Below, piece by piece: positions 1 through 12,084 of a stretch of DNA of 64,000 nucleotides. Origin of the DNA: Henricia sp. BOLD:AAB3569 (lineage: Eukaryota; Echinodermata; Asteroidea; Spinulosida; Echinasteridae). The notes beneath the pieces are model-generated. The model ran no database searches. It saw only the letters and a program-made list of their open reading frames with translations, and was not told where the DNA came from. Location of the stretch: assembly GCA_037783545.1 (NCBI GenBank), contig JBBELK010000457.1, forward strand, positions 248,001 to 312,000, read 5' to 3'. Each line of letters opens with the position of its first letter. Within the stretch, counting starts at the first letter, position 1. Both the position numbers and the translations under genes were made by a program.

Positions 1-455
1 CAGTGCACAATTAGGCATCAGCAGTGCACAATTAGGCATCAGCAGTGCACAATTAGGCATCAGCAGCGCACAATTAGGCATCAGCAGTGCACAATTAGGC
101 ATCAGCAGCGCACAATTAGGCACCACTAGCGCACAATTAGGCACCACTAGCGCACAATTAGGCATCAGCAGCGCACAATTAGGCATCAGCAGTGCACAAT
201 TAGGCATCAGCAGTTCACAATTAGGCATCAGCAGCGCACAATGACATGTATTAGGCATCAGCAGTGCACTGGGGCATCAGCAGTGCACAAAAGGCATCAT
301 CAGTGCACAAGGCATCAGCAGTGCACAAGGGCATCAGCAGTGCACAATAAAAAGGCATCAGGGAGTGCGTTAAAGGGGCACTGTTTTAAGAGGATGCAGT
401 GCACAAGGCATCAGCAGTGCAATAGGGCATCAGCAGGGCACAATTGGTCGCGTTT
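1..455. repeat. Tandem repeat, 21-bp unit
   Basis: Unit CAGTGCACAATTAGGCATCAG. The first 240 bases hold about 11 near-perfect copies, some with CAGCGCAC or CACCACTAG variants. The array then degrades to irregular GGCATCAGCAGTGCACA pieces up to about 455. It touches the window edge, so its full length is unknown. Confidence 0.95.
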
Positions 456-1660
456 TCCCCATACTGACGAACATGGCCAAACTGCAGTTTCGAGTATATC
501 GCGAGAAATGATAAAGCTGTAAACGTGTTCGTCGCTACCCGTAACGCTCTGCACTTTCGGGTTCGTCACTGAGAAAAACTCAAAACGTTGCTCGCCATAG
601 TGTGTGTTTCCGCGGCGGTCCTCCATATTAGCGGTTATATTACTCCATCGGGGCTGCGGACGAGTCTTATCTTTAAGTAATCCATTTTCGTGACGTCACA
701 CTATTGTTCAAACTGTACATTATTTTTAAGAATGTACTCGAACTGTAGATTATTTTTAAGAATGTACCGGTACTCAAAATTACTTGACATGGCGATATAG
801 TAGTTGTTGCTTGCAGCACACCAGGACTCCATGTCCTTAGCACCAGAATGCAGCGTGTTCGCACGAGTGATTCTATTCTATACACCAAACCAAACGCCGT
901 GCATTGTATCCGTATTGACACAATGACTTGCTGGCGCTTTTCTTTGTTCCGGGGCGGTGAAATGTATTACGTGCGTTGCACCGTGTAACAGGGGGTTTAC
1001 ACCGGGGGAAGCCTCCAGAAGATGCAAAACGAACGACACATGGTTTCGCTTTGAATTCTGGGAACACAGGTCAAACTTTCGATTGTTGCCGGGTGAGGCT
1101 TTATAAACGCTGTTATCGTTTGACTCACAATGCGATGGAAAATGAAGCCGGCGCCACGCAAAAATAGTTGCCCTAAAGTACCACAATAAACTTTGTCAAT
1201 GCCCACAGACATAGGCTACTGATTAAGCAAAATGTATTTACAGCCCTATTCCCTCGTATTTTGTGTCATAAATCCGTACTCGCGACGCGATTCCAAACTG
1301 TCCGCCATGTTTTACTATAGGCCCAACTTTCCTTCCTCCATGCTAGGCCCTACTGATCGCGGTACGTTACTAGGTGACTATAGGGAAGGCCCTTCTTGTG
1401 CCACGACTGTCTCTTAAAAGGAGTGACTGCTGTCCAAAGGAGCGGCTACTCACCCGACGTCTCTGGCGTCCTTCCACAGCGAGTCCGCCGACCGTCACCA
1501 TGTACCAAAGAACAAATTGCGAAGCAGCCGCGAGAGAACACATGCAACAGGCAAGTCCGCTTGAGTAACTGAGAAGAATAGTGTCAATAGCGCGTCAGGT
1601 GCGCACTTATATATAAAACACGCCGGGCACCAGCTACACTACTAGCTGCGGCCCAGGCAG
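456..1660. other. No gene seen
   Basis: CpG-containing, mixed sequence without a supportable exon. A 30-base direct duplication (AACTGTA..ATTATTTTTAAGAATGTAC) lies at about 711-770. Confidence 0.5.
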
Positions 1661-1669
1661 TCCAAAGTA

Positions 1670-1998
1670 TAGATTGGTTCCCGATCACTATAGATTGGTT
1701 CGCTTATTGCGAAAATATAGGGATCGGTAAAGGGCAGCCATGCACGTGGTTATTATTATTTTTATATTTTTAGTAAGTGCGCAGATTTTGAATTGACATT
1801 TGTAACTTGGCCGTGCGTGTCGAACATATCCAATTATGTAAATAAAGTACATTGCCTAAAGCAAAAGACTTGGCCAATTTTTAAATATAAAAAACACAAT
1901 GCGCACGCGCAAAGACGACCAATTACAGATCAATATGAAGCGCCCTTTACCTGTCCTTATATTCTCCTGTGTGGAATATGTGGACGGGAACCAGTCTA
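1670..1998. mobile_element. Mutator-like MITE copy 1, 9-bp target duplication
   Basis: Ends are TAGATTGGTTCCCG and, inverted, CGGGAACCAGTCTA. It is flanked on both sides by TCCAAAGTA (1661-1669 and 1999-2007), a 9-base target site duplication typical of Mutator-like elements. The inside matches the copy at 3349-3673 in opposite orientation. It has no coding capacity. Confidence 0.85.
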
Positions 1999-2052
1999 TC
2001 CAAAGTACACCGTACCAGCACACAGCACAGCTACGGAATGCACGGTGCTCTG

Positions 2053-2400
2053 AAAGTGCCATCCTACTTGTTAAAATACCGAGATAATTTATCTCACTAA
2101 GTTGACTTATAACGTGGATTATGTCGACTTGGCAAGATAATTTGTGGTGCGAAGTCAACTTCATGAGATGAATTATCTCGGCATCTAAAAGGATGGCACT
2201 CACAGAGCGCCGTAGGAATGGCAACTCAACAATACGGCGTTCTGTGCGTGCCATCCCACTTGTTTAGATGCCGAGGTAATTCATCTCACTAAGTTGATTT
2301 ATAACGCAAAACAAGTCGACTTGGCGAGATAATTATGTATGTCAAGTCGACGGCAATATTAATTCTCTCAACAAGTCGACTTATTGAATAAAGAAAGGTT
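2053..2400. repeat. Fold-back MITE and a partial second copy
   Basis: The first unit (about 2053-2207) begins AGTGCCATCC and ends GGATGGCACT, with further pairing between ACCGAGATAATT and AATTATCTCGG. A second, partial unit with GTGCCATCCCACTTG starts near 2246 and contains several TAAGTTGA and AGTCGACTT motifs. Confidence 0.7.
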
Positions 2401-3244
2401 ACTTGGCAATATAAAATAAATTGTTGTTACATTACCGACAAATTCCGCAGAGCGGCTCATTACGCTTGTAATCTAAAGCTAGCCCTGAAACCCAACATGA
2501 CGAAACTTCCCGTATTCTTTCACAACTTGGAAAATTACGACGCATATCGCATTCTCACTGGGACAGCTTAAATTCCTAAACTCGTTCCACTTCCTTGCGA
2601 GCTCGTTAGATAAGTTGACCAAAATGTGTTCAAAAGACCAATTCAAAGGGTCGCTGTACCGAAAAACCCCGAATAGGTCTATTCCATTTAGATCATGGTG
2701 TCATGGGTATTTGTTGCTATTTGTTTAGACCTATAGATAAACATGTTTCCACAATCAAGAAAACTTAAAGGTAACACCGGCCTACCGTTTACATGATTTA
2801 GTGATTTAGCATCACTGACAACAATTTTTGGATGGTCGTTGTGACAAAAAATAATCAAAATGTCACGTAAGTAAGTAAAAATGTTTAAAATTAACAAATA
2901 AGGTTCATATTGGGCTATACGCTTTACCAACCGTCCATCGCTGTATAATACCATGTGTTTTATAAAGTGGCGTATACGGGCTGACACGTGTTTAAACCGC
3001 GTTTTCCCTGACTCAATCACACCTTGCAAGATCATCCAAGGTCAGCGCTGACTCGCGGAAGGTACTTGCACGTCCGCAATGCATGGTGCTTCTTTCTTCG
3101 GATATTATTTGTATCGCCGCAAAATCCGCGAAAATCTGAGAGATTCTCTCGTTCATATCAACACCAAGAAACCCTTCTAATGAAACCTGCTGATAGATTT
3201 GTCTACAAATTTGAAAATACAGTATGTAAATAGTGATTTTCCAT
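2401..3244. other. No gene seen
   Basis: AT-rich sequence with no splice-bounded open frame or recognised repeat. Confidence 0.4.
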
Positions 3245-3860
3245 TAAGAAGAGAATTCAACAAAAGCAACTCGCACTTCACGCTGGTTTCTACGGCTGGA
3301 AATAAAACTAACTCCAAGACCACGTGATTTTCTGGAACCGAAATCTGGTAGACTGGTTCCCGTCCACATATTCCACACAGGAGAATATAAGGACAGGTAA
3401 AGGGCGCTTCATCTTGATCTGTAATTGGTCGTCTTTGCGCGTGCGCATTGTGTTTTTTATATTTAAAAATTGGCCAAGCCCTTTGCTTTAGGAAATTTAC
3501 TTTATTTACATAAGTTACAAATGTCAATGCAAAATCTGCGCACTTACTAAAAAAAATAAATAAATAATAATAACCACGTGACGGGCAGAATTCTGCCCGT
3601 CATGACTGCCTTTTACCGATCCCTATATTTTCGCAATAAGCGAACCAATCTATAGGGATCGGAAACCAGTCTACGAAATCTGGTACCAGAAAATCATGTG
3701 ACCTTGGTTTCGTTGACAAATCCTCAATAACGGCCAAATTTGATGGTTTCTTTTCAAGATCTATTTAGGTTATATCTGAAAGAATTTTTGAATCTTGTAT
3801 GGGTCCATTTCGAACCCAAAAAGCCCGAAATAGCCCAACAAAGCCGGTGTGTCCCTTTAA
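3245..3860 (+). repeat. Family K repeat interrupted by a MITE
   Basis: The outer parts (3245-3348 and 3674-3860) match 19590-19860 and partly 38880-38990, including ACCACGTGA, AGCCCAACAAAG and similar phrases. The middle is the Mutator-like MITE at 3349-3673. Confidence 0.7.
3349..3673. mobile_element. Mutator-like MITE copy 2, 9-10 bp target duplication
   Basis: Ends TAGACTGGTTCCCG and GGAAACCAGTCTA are inverted. CGAAATCTGG flanks both sides (3339-3348 and 3674-3683). The uninterrupted paralogue near 19670 lacks the insert. Confidence 0.88.
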
Positions 3861-4413
3861 ACATACACTGCAACTTACTCAAGGTGCTTGCAAAATATCA
3901 TTTATGATGTACACTTATAGTGCTAGCCGAAAGCTTTTGCAAAATGGTATACTACACGTTTGCCACTAATTCTGTGATGACATGCCAAAAAACTTCTTGT
4001 GTTGGCCTAAATTTGTTTAAAAATAATTATTTGGTATAAATATCGACACTAATTCTACCTAATATGACATGATAATGCCCCAGAAAGTGTCAACTTGGCT
4101 AGGAAACATGATTTTATGTCATGCTCCATAGTCTTACTAAGTGCATGGAGTCTCAACTGGCGAGGGTGTAGTTTTTCCTGCACTATAATTCACAAAACAA
4201 CATTGACAGTGCATTCATGCCGCTTGCCTGCCGGCCGCGGTGCGCGTATGCGGAATGTTACTCACTGATCGTCTCGAAATCGCAAAAATTCCTTCAAATA
4301 ACCCCGTCTGAAGTTCCCCGAACCAGACGTTTCAGTACCAGAAATAAATAATAATAATAATAACAGTTTTTTTGCTGGCGAACGTACTTTTCCAACTGTC
4401 CACAAAGCATCAG

Positions 4414-4927
4414 TATATGTAGTCTTTGTGAAAGACTATTGCTTGGTTCGTGTACGTGCGCGCGGTCGACATTGCACCGTGTGGACAGGGTACTAGTTTA
4501 TGCGTCATCTGGGTTCAGTCTGTAAAGCCAAGGCCTTTTTCCAAATCTCGACTTCGTCTCCGTCTCCGTCTCCGGCTCCATGTGGTTTACATGGAGCCTG
4601 AGCCTGAGCCCAAGTCGAGATTTGGAAAAGGGCCCTAGTTTCCATATAATCGTAACGCGCGCAAGCAGATTAGACGCAAACAACTGCGACGCAAACACTG
4701 ATGGAAACAATCGGAAAAGTTAAACTTGGTTCAACTTTGCCGTTTCTGTTTGCGTTGCTAGTTTGCGGTACTCTCCGTGTTTGTTGCGATGATATGGAAA
4801 CCAGGCTTAAGACACGGAACACAGATGGCGCATAAACTAGTACCCTGTCCACACGGTGCAATGTCGACCGCGCGCACGTACACGAACCAATCAACGTTAG
4901 ACAGTCTTTCACAAAGACTACAGTATA
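4414..4927. mobile_element. Fold-back element with about 95-bp inverted ends
   Basis: The arms at 4414-4505 and 4835-4927 are nearly perfect reverse complements, sharing for example ACATTGCACCGTGTGGACAG and GGTACTAGTTTATGCG. A second hairpin made of CTCCGT and GAGCCT hexamers around a CCATGTGGTTTACATGG core lies at 4535-4635. Confidence 0.85.
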
Positions 4928-6679
4928 TGTATACAACACATACAAGATGAGCATGGGGGAGAAAGCGATAATAACTGTGACCATAGACCTACCACTCCAC
5001 ATTAAGTAGTGAATAAAATAAAATTTAAAACAGTTTTATTTTGTGCTACATTTTAAAGGTGTAATATGCTCTAGTCATCATGAAATTTGGGTCATTAGGC
5101 TATAACATCATTTGCAATGATTCAGAGAAGCTCCTAAAATATTGATTCTTTCTTTCAAGCAGATAAGATGTACGTATTAAATAAATAAGGAAATTTATAT
5201 ATACAGTATAGATAATGCTTGTTTATTGGGATTTATGTTGCCCTTACCCAAAATAACTTTATTAGCACTTAGTATCTCGCTTTCCCTCGCTTCCCGTGGG
5301 GAAAAAACTTCATAGTGTGCTCGGGTAGGACTCAAACCCACAACATCCTACCTGCTTAATAGGCAGATGACTTTAAAAGCAATTGACCACTGAGCTGGTC
5401 AGTGTTGAATGGTCAAGGCAAACCATTTGGCACCAGCAACCACAACAAATGTGAGAAGCTGATTGAATTTGTGTGTAGGATCAAAAACTCTCCATTGCGT
5501 GCATCGGAAGATGCAGTAAAACAATTGTTATTACAGGTTTTTTTTTACCTAGCTTAAAGCTGGGTGGAAATCTCCCTTCACTTCATGGTTTTCAACAGTA
5601 TTTCTTTCTTGGAAAAGTCAGATAATTTCAGTCCTTTTCCGGGACCCTTTTCACGCGAAACTGAAAACGAAAAGTCACGTCAATCAACTCGAGCTATGTG
5701 TGTGACGTCATAGCGAGGAGACACACAGAGCTGCTTTACTGACTATGGTCGTATGCATGCACAGAACTTGCGTGTTGAATCTGACAGGTTTTGGGACGGT
5801 TTTTTAGCGTAGAATCAGCCTGCTTAGCGACTCGTATTCGTATTTGGAAGATGCAGAGAACCCAAGCGAAGGTCCAGTTGAGAGGGTAATGCATAGTTCC
5901 GATTTTGCCTAGTTAACCCCACTCCTGGATATTGTTGCTATGCCTCGCACGCTATCGTCAAAATGTCCACACACACACACACTGCACAAACCAATAGGAC
6001 TTTCAACGGAAAACACAGATTCATTGGAGAAAACTCAAAGGTATTCATGTTTCAGGGTCGACAGTTATCTTTAACACACTGAAATACGACGTGCTTTCTT
6101 ACCTTTGAACAGCGAAACGCCCGGCCTTGAAACCAAAAATTCACCCGGATCACCGCATACAACACTGTACAAACTGTATGTGCAGAAAATAGCGTGATGT
6201 TGTTGGGAGGCAATACACTTTGACCTATGTGGGCGATGTCTGCTAGCTCTGTTGTGATTGGTCGGCGGGTTCGGCTTGATTGACAGGTCGGAACTGTATA
6301 TGTATTGTTTCCGCGGTGCCGAACCGTAACTATTTGAGCCGCTTTCTACCCTGGTCGCAGCCTAGCCGTGGGCGATGCGATGAGCTCGATCATGCCGATG
6401 AAAATGACTTTCCACCGGGTCCCTTCAACCCAACAAACACGTGCGTCAGCAATAAAGATAAGGAAAACGCAACTTTATCAAGTAACATCCGTTTTATGAA
6501 ATAACTTTTTTCCTCGCCAAATAGCTCCAAGCTTACAGCCCAGCTTTAATCCAAACTCAGAACAACCTTGACATTCGTCAACAATATAAGCAGGTTGTCT
6601 TTACACAGCTCGGCGACATACCTCCTTTGATAATTGTTTTTACAAAACAAGTGGAGAACATGCATTGTATTAATTACAG
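4928..6679. other. No gene seen; one tRNA-like stretch
   Basis: The minus strand at about 5326-5402 reads like a decayed tRNA-derived sequence (GAGCTCAGTGG-type A box region and GGGTTTGAGTCC as B box). A short CA repeat is at 5970-5983. The rest shows no supported exon. Confidence 0.4.
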
Positions 6680-7075
6680 ATGTTGTCAAGTGTAGGCAAA
6701 CTCAGTGCAGCAATAATAAATTATTGTGTCTTTGAAGAGTTGCCAAGTTCTCAAAAAGTAGCAATACCCGAGGAAGAAACAAACAATTTTAATTACATTG
6801 GTGTTGTGAGAAATGTTTGTCAAAGAGCAATCAAATTATCTGATTACAATGAGCGAATAAAAGTCTCTGATTTGGTGAATGATATTGCAAGTCGTGATTC
6901 ATCAACGGATCTCCAACAGCAGGACATGATCAACCGAGGTGGACTAAATCGACCTTGTCCAAACATATTCCATATAGAATCTGCTTTCTGTTCAATAGAC
7001 GCAACATTAACATTTCGCCGTCTTTTCCCCATTAGTTCAACAATGAAAGAGGACGACTTCACCAAGCCAGTCTAG
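6680..7075 (+). pseudogene. Orphan ORF of 131 residues, possibly a transposase C-terminal remnant
   Basis: An open frame preceded by TTACAG, which could be a splice acceptor, so it may be a terminal exon rather than a complete gene. Composition is AT-rich but coding-like. The phrase DMINRGGLNRP resembles the INRGGL-type segment I associate with C-terminal parts of some THAP/P-type transposases; this is from memory and weak. The stop is 13 bases before an 822-bp inverted-repeat element, and AATAAA follows that element near 7957. No other exon was found upstream. Confidence 0.3.
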
Positions 7076-7087
7076 AAAACAAACATA

Positions 7088-7909
7088 TTAGGCCCGCTTC
7101 AAACGCCGAACTTCTGCCGTGTCTAATGCAATGTATTTGAATCGGCAAAAGAGCGGCAGAGATTCGGCAGTTGCTTCAAACGCCGTTTTCTGTCGAACGT
7201 AATGCTTTTTTTCCTTCTCAAGATGAGAGACCATGATGAGACGAGTCAATCATTCTGCGACACCGCCCCCGCTCCCCCTCCCCCGGTCTTGTCGGCGTTT
7301 GATCAGAGAAACAGAAACACAGGTGCCATAGATAATTGTGATGCTGAATGCAAATTCTAAGAAAAAAGATTCAAAAAGGTGTTTGGGGTTTCCTGGGCAA
7401 CTTTTGAAAATCATCTCTCACAATAAACATGATTTAGAACGAAACACTGTCACAGAAATCCTCATATCTCCCATGCATCAGGAGATTATAATTACACTAT
7501 TGCAGAAATGACCGGTTTTAGTGCACAATCTCAACAATAGTTACATAAGTGTGTGAATCCATCATCATAAACATGTGGCACATGTCAATAACCAAATAGT
7601 TTTAAAAAAAAGGACATTTCCATTTGGTTTAACGTTGCAATGAAACGGCTGTATAGTAGGCGCATGCGCATTTTAAAACGGTACAACTGCAATTCTCATT
7701 TGGGATGTACCAAATGAATTAGACACGGCAGAAATTCGCCGATTGAAGCCGTGCCGCTCTATTGCCGTTAAAAGTGACAAGACCTGTCGAAATTTCGGCA
7801 GAAGAGCGGCAGTTGCTTCAAACGCCGAACTTCTGCCGTGTCTAATTCAAATTGTTGGCCATTATTTGAATTAGACACGGCAGAAGTTCGGCGTTTGAAG
7901 CGGGCCTAA
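7088..7909. mobile_element. Terminal inverted-repeat element, 822 bp
   Basis: It begins TTAGGCCCGCTTCAAACGCC and ends with the exact reverse complement; the arms extend at least 43 bases. An internal part (7795-7855) repeats the arm sequence, so nested folding is possible. There is no coding capacity and no certain target duplication. Confidence 0.85.
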
Positions 7910-8019
7910 CATGTGGCTATTATGAATCTATATGTGAAGTTGACTGCTGTGACAGAATAAAAGAGAAAGTTCTCAGAATTATCCCGAGTCTGTTCTTGGT
8001 TGGTTAAAGGAGGTGTTCC

Positions 8020-8320
8020 AATTTTTGCCAGAAATGGATTTCGTTTTAATCTGACAATCATATAAAATACCTCCCAAAAATACTATTCATGAGAAGAAAA
8101 TGGGAAATTTGCAATTTGCAAAAAGGTTGGTGTAATTACTGGAACTAGATAAATTAGTGGGGGTTTATAAATTATGGTTTTTTGTTAACGATATCCTTAG
8201 TAATATACGAAATTAAAACGCGAAATTTCAGAATGGTCAGCAAACCTCATGAGAAAAATATGACAAATTATAATGGCATCAAAATCTCAACACCCATGGA
8301 AAAAATGGGGGGGGTCAATT
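8020..8320. repeat. Family C dispersed repeat
   Basis: A copy of a roughly 340-bp repeat marked by TTTCGTTTTAA, TCATATAAAATA, GGTTGGTGTAATTAC and a final CACCCATGGAAAAAATGGGG. Other copies lie at 12795-13065, 24225-24570, 28700-29075 and 44690-45185. Confidence 0.75.
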
Positions 8321-8998
8321 ATTCCTAAAATTAACATAGGCCTACATTTATAAATTATGCACAGGAAAATGATTATGCACCTATCAATTTTCCCCAATCC
8401 CAACACATGAGACTGGCTAGTGGCTGAAAACAATTCAGTGTTTTCTCACAAATTCTTACAAAACTTTCACTCCTAATTTGTTTTAGCGAATCTGCACTTG
8501 ATGAGTTAATTTAAGGGGGACATGTGATCAACTTCTCAACTCTTATCCAATTGATTGGTGCATTATTGCAGCAAGCTTAAACTTGCAGTAGCGTGTGGCT
8601 TCAATTGCTCCATGGTTAATTATTGCATTCCGCCTCGTCTTTGCGCCGCTTTTTAGCCGGATCTGCCCTCTTCGGTTACGTAGTCCATGGAAATCTATAC
8701 CCCCTATTTCTGCCTTTACAGGCACTGCAACCAACAATTGCACAATATTTGCTGGTAATTTAATGGGAAAAGCTGCACACTATCTGTATTTACGCGGCGA
8801 CAACTTAAAACCGGACGTTTTCTGTGCCGGTAACTTTGCTACTTCCGGTTGACGCAACATATGAGCGCGCCCGCTGGAGCTGTTAGTCCATTGATTTTTC
8901 TTCTCTAGCCTCTGGTACAATAGCAAACGAGTCTGCTGCCACCAGGTGTTGCCAGGATGGCGTCCAACCAGTGGTGGACTCTAGTCGTTGAATCGAAG
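8321..8998. other. No gene seen
   Basis: An open frame at 8595-8852 has no recognisable domain and is matched by one on the other strand. I do not support a gene here. Confidence 0.4.
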
Positions 8999-9148
8999 AG
9001 CAAGTTCGGGCGAGCGACTATAGTTAACTAGACTAACCATAGTCGATCTAGATGTCACCGAACGCTGCGTGGTTTGACAAGAGGAATCAAGCCCCGTGGA
9101 CGTGGGTAGGTTAGTCTAGTTAACTATAGTCGCCCGCACGAACTTGCT
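8999..9148. mobile_element. Short fold-back element, AGCAAGTTCGGG ends
   Basis: A 150-bp inverted repeat; the arms share GACTATAGTTAACTAGACTAACC. The flanks CGAAG and CGAAC form an imperfect 5-bp duplication. It is the short cousin of the element at 36913-37347. Confidence 0.75.
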
Positions 9149-9205
9149 CGAACTTGTGCTCTGCTGTCACAAATCGTCAAACGTGGCAAAACGAGTCTGC
9201 TGCCG

Positions 9206-9300
9206 CCAAATCTCGACTTGGGCTCAGACTCAGGCTCCGGCTCCATGTAAACCACATGGAGCCGGAGCCTGAGCCTGAGCCCAAGATTTGGAAAAGGGCC
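9206..9300. repeat. Hairpin of GGCTCC/GGAGCC hexamers
   Basis: It has a CCATGTAAACCACATGG core flanked by GGCTCAG/CTGAGCC-type hexamers and closed by AAATCT/AGATTT. It shares core and arms with the hairpin at 4535-4635. Confidence 0.7.
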
Positions 9301-10934
9301 ATGGTCCAACTTACGGATTAGACTAGTTCCCGGACCCACATGATCCACATACGCACACGAATATGAGGACCGATATTGGATAATTTTCCCTCCTAATTTT
9401 GTTTTCGTATTCACGTCACGATACCATAATGTCCGCCATGTTTCGATACTTGCAACTTCCGGCACGATTACTAGGCGACGTTTTAACACCGAGCCTTACA
9501 CCAGAGACCCGGGCAGTGACATCCTCTTGCAACAGTGCCCCTTTAACGCACTCCCTAACTCCTGCGTACAGTGGCCCTGTTGAAACAGGCCCCATTTCAC
9601 GGTGGAACAAGCGACAGAAATCTTGTCGCCTCTGCTGGACCAATCAGGACGCTTGGCAGTGCATTGCAGCACGATTGCAGGCATTCAAATGTAACGCGCG
9701 CAGATTGTAAACACCGTGCATGCATGTGATACATGTACTCGGTAATGCTGGCCGTTGTCTGCGTCGGCGATTGGCTGATATTTAAAGCATACTGGGGAAT
9801 CCGTTCCATTACATTCGTCAGCATGCATCCCTGTTATTAATTTGAAAAAACTGCGGAGTAAATTAAGATCGTCGTTTGAAAGTTTGGTAGGAATGGGACA
9901 GTCATAAGGAACTGAACCCAATACAATTTCTGGAAAGTATAGAAATCGTTTCTTTTCGGCATTACATGACCGAATTAATTAAAATACATCAAAATGACCC
10001 GGGCGTGAGTTGGCTCAAGACAACAGCCGGCTCACCCCACAGATTTGCGTGGATTTCCTCAGGGTATTGTTACGTCGCTTTGCAGAGTGGAAATTCCCTG
10101 AGATCTCAGGATGGGGCAGTGACGGCTAGCACTGGCGGCAGACACGTGTATCACACAATGACAAAAATAATGCTCTCGTGTAAGTTGGTGTTACACGGTG
10201 TTAGGTAAACGAAGCATGCATATGTTCGCCATATTGCTCCTAGACCAACAATACCTAGACTGGTTAAACTGTACATGAACTGCTTTTACTATATGCATGT
10301 ACATGTGTACATTGTATATGGTAAGTTGAAAGAAGCGATTTTGTGGGTCTAAGCGAAAACCAGCGAACTGTTTCTCTTCGCGTTAACAATAGACGTTTCA
10401 GAATACATGTACCAGCGAATGTTTAGAACCAGTTGCCACTATAATGTCACACTTTAGTAGAGTACTAAAATGAGAACTTCTCTAAAGTGAAAACTTCTCT
10501 CAGAGAAATCGACCGTCAATCCAGTATCTGATTTTTCAATAGTTTGACTTATGCGAACGTTATGCGAAAGTTTCGAGCGTTCGCCATAGTGACCAGCTTT
10601 CAATAGACCTGTTTACAAAAGTGACCAATGCTGGCAAACTTTGGCAACGTTCGTGTGATACAACGGACAACAACTTACTAACGACCAGTGACTAATTGAC
10701 CTCGTGATTACATCAAAAGCATGTATCTGGACATGTAATCATGAGTACAAAAAGGTCGGCCCAACTTCGGTTGATAAACCTTTGCACTTTTGACATCAAC
10801 CGCTGCAGGTCCTGGCACCCCTCTAGCTAAAATGACTCGTGAGAAAGTTCACATACAGTTGAACAAAGAAACGCAAATATCACTTTGACCAAAAGAACGA
10901 GGAGGCTGCGATATGTAAAATAATCTGTCTGTAA
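9301..10934. other. No gene seen
   Basis: Positions 9523-9570 match, in reverse complement, about 40 bases at 355-395 inside the first tandem array (GGGAGTGCGTTAAAGGGGCA). Otherwise there is no supported feature. Confidence 0.4.
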
Positions 10935-11370
10935 CATGTATGGCTACCTCTTGTGGCAATGCTTACTGCATGAGCCATCGTAAGAGCCACTGAGGCAGGG
11001 TGTGCCATTCTGCTTGAAGTACCTCCTGAGCTTCTGCACTTCTGGGACATGTTTGGGACATGCCCACATCCAGAGGTCAGATCATCCCACGCATATCAGG
11101 TTGGGAACCCAACAAAATTGGTTTCCTGGCAGCCCTCAACCGCAAGATTCTCCCTGTAAATGAAAATGAAAATATCACACTTCGTTGTCGTGAGAATCAC
11201 TTTGTTCAACCACTTGGACCTAAATGAAATCACTGAAGCGGAACAGCCTGAAAAGCAATTTCAAAGTGATTGTTCGATTTGTGCCGTGTTACCAATAAGT
11301 TCACTATATTCAACAAAGTCCCGTTCTGATCAAGAATCGGTATTTTAAGACCATTGTGTTTCAGTTTTTG
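10935..11370 (+). repeat. Dispersed repeat, copy 1
   Basis: Matches 43225-43735 throughout (CTCTTGTGGCAA, AGAGCCACTGAGGCAGG, GAAATCACTGAAGCGGAAC) and a fragment at 53946-54030. The short open frame at 11160-11348 belongs to the repeat. Confidence 0.75.
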
Positions 11371-11849
11371 TCACTATATAGCTTTGAAAACCCTAAACAA
11401 TTTATTTGTATCTCCTTTTTATGACTTTGGGTTGCGCGACATGAGTTATCTCGTGACTGGTGAAGTAGGTGCTTAGAGCTGATACCAGCCGGTAAATGTA
11501 AACACCGCGTGTTCTCGTGACTCGGTCAGGTGACTGCCAGGAGATACGTGAAGTGTTTGGGGAACTCCGATTAACTCTATCAGTTAGTTTCGAGGGCACA
11601 AATCATGATGACTTGCACAATTAGAGAATTAAACTCGATAAACAAACCAACAAGCAAAGGTGTTATTGTGATGTTATAAATTAAGGAAATATAACAACTT
11701 TTCATTTTGTTTTAATGTTATTTTATTATAGTAATTCGTTCTGGTATTGAAACCAAAGATTCTTTAAAGGTACCGATGCACATACATCTGTAGTTCATAA
11801 GCCTGACGAACCTGTAAAAAGAAGACAATGAAGAAATGCTCAATTGTTA
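11371..11849. other. No gene seen
   Basis: AT-rich sequence with no supported exon or repeat. Confidence 0.4.
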
Positions 11850-11955
11850 AGGTGGGAGGAAACACCCATCACAATTCTGTATTGGGGAAAACCCAGGGAA
11901 TCAAGCAGGGACTGAGAACCCAATCCACACACTGACCCGGACGGGATTCAAAACA
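11850..11955 (-). mobile_element. tRNA-derived SINE fragment
   Basis: A reverse-orientation piece with GGTGGGAGGAAAC, AATCAAGCAGGGACTG and ACCCAATCCACAC, the same order of motifs as the SINE at 13984-14226. Confidence 0.6.
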
Positions 11956-12084
11956 GGGCCACAGAAGTGGAAGGCGGGAAAGTATACCACATACGACATT
12001 TGTACATACACAAAGTCAAAAGGAAGTGTATGTATACAGCTCTGCTTTATAACGAATTTTATTGTAACAGGTCATTTTAGATTG

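Noticed and set aside
1-455. CRISPR-like periodic array
   Set aside because: Units are contiguous 21-mers without unique spacers; the host is an animal. The same applies to 18912-19262.
1660-3700. One 2-kb transposon with 330-bp inverted ends
   Set aside because: Each end is itself a complete MITE with its own target duplication, so these are two independent insertions in opposite orientation.
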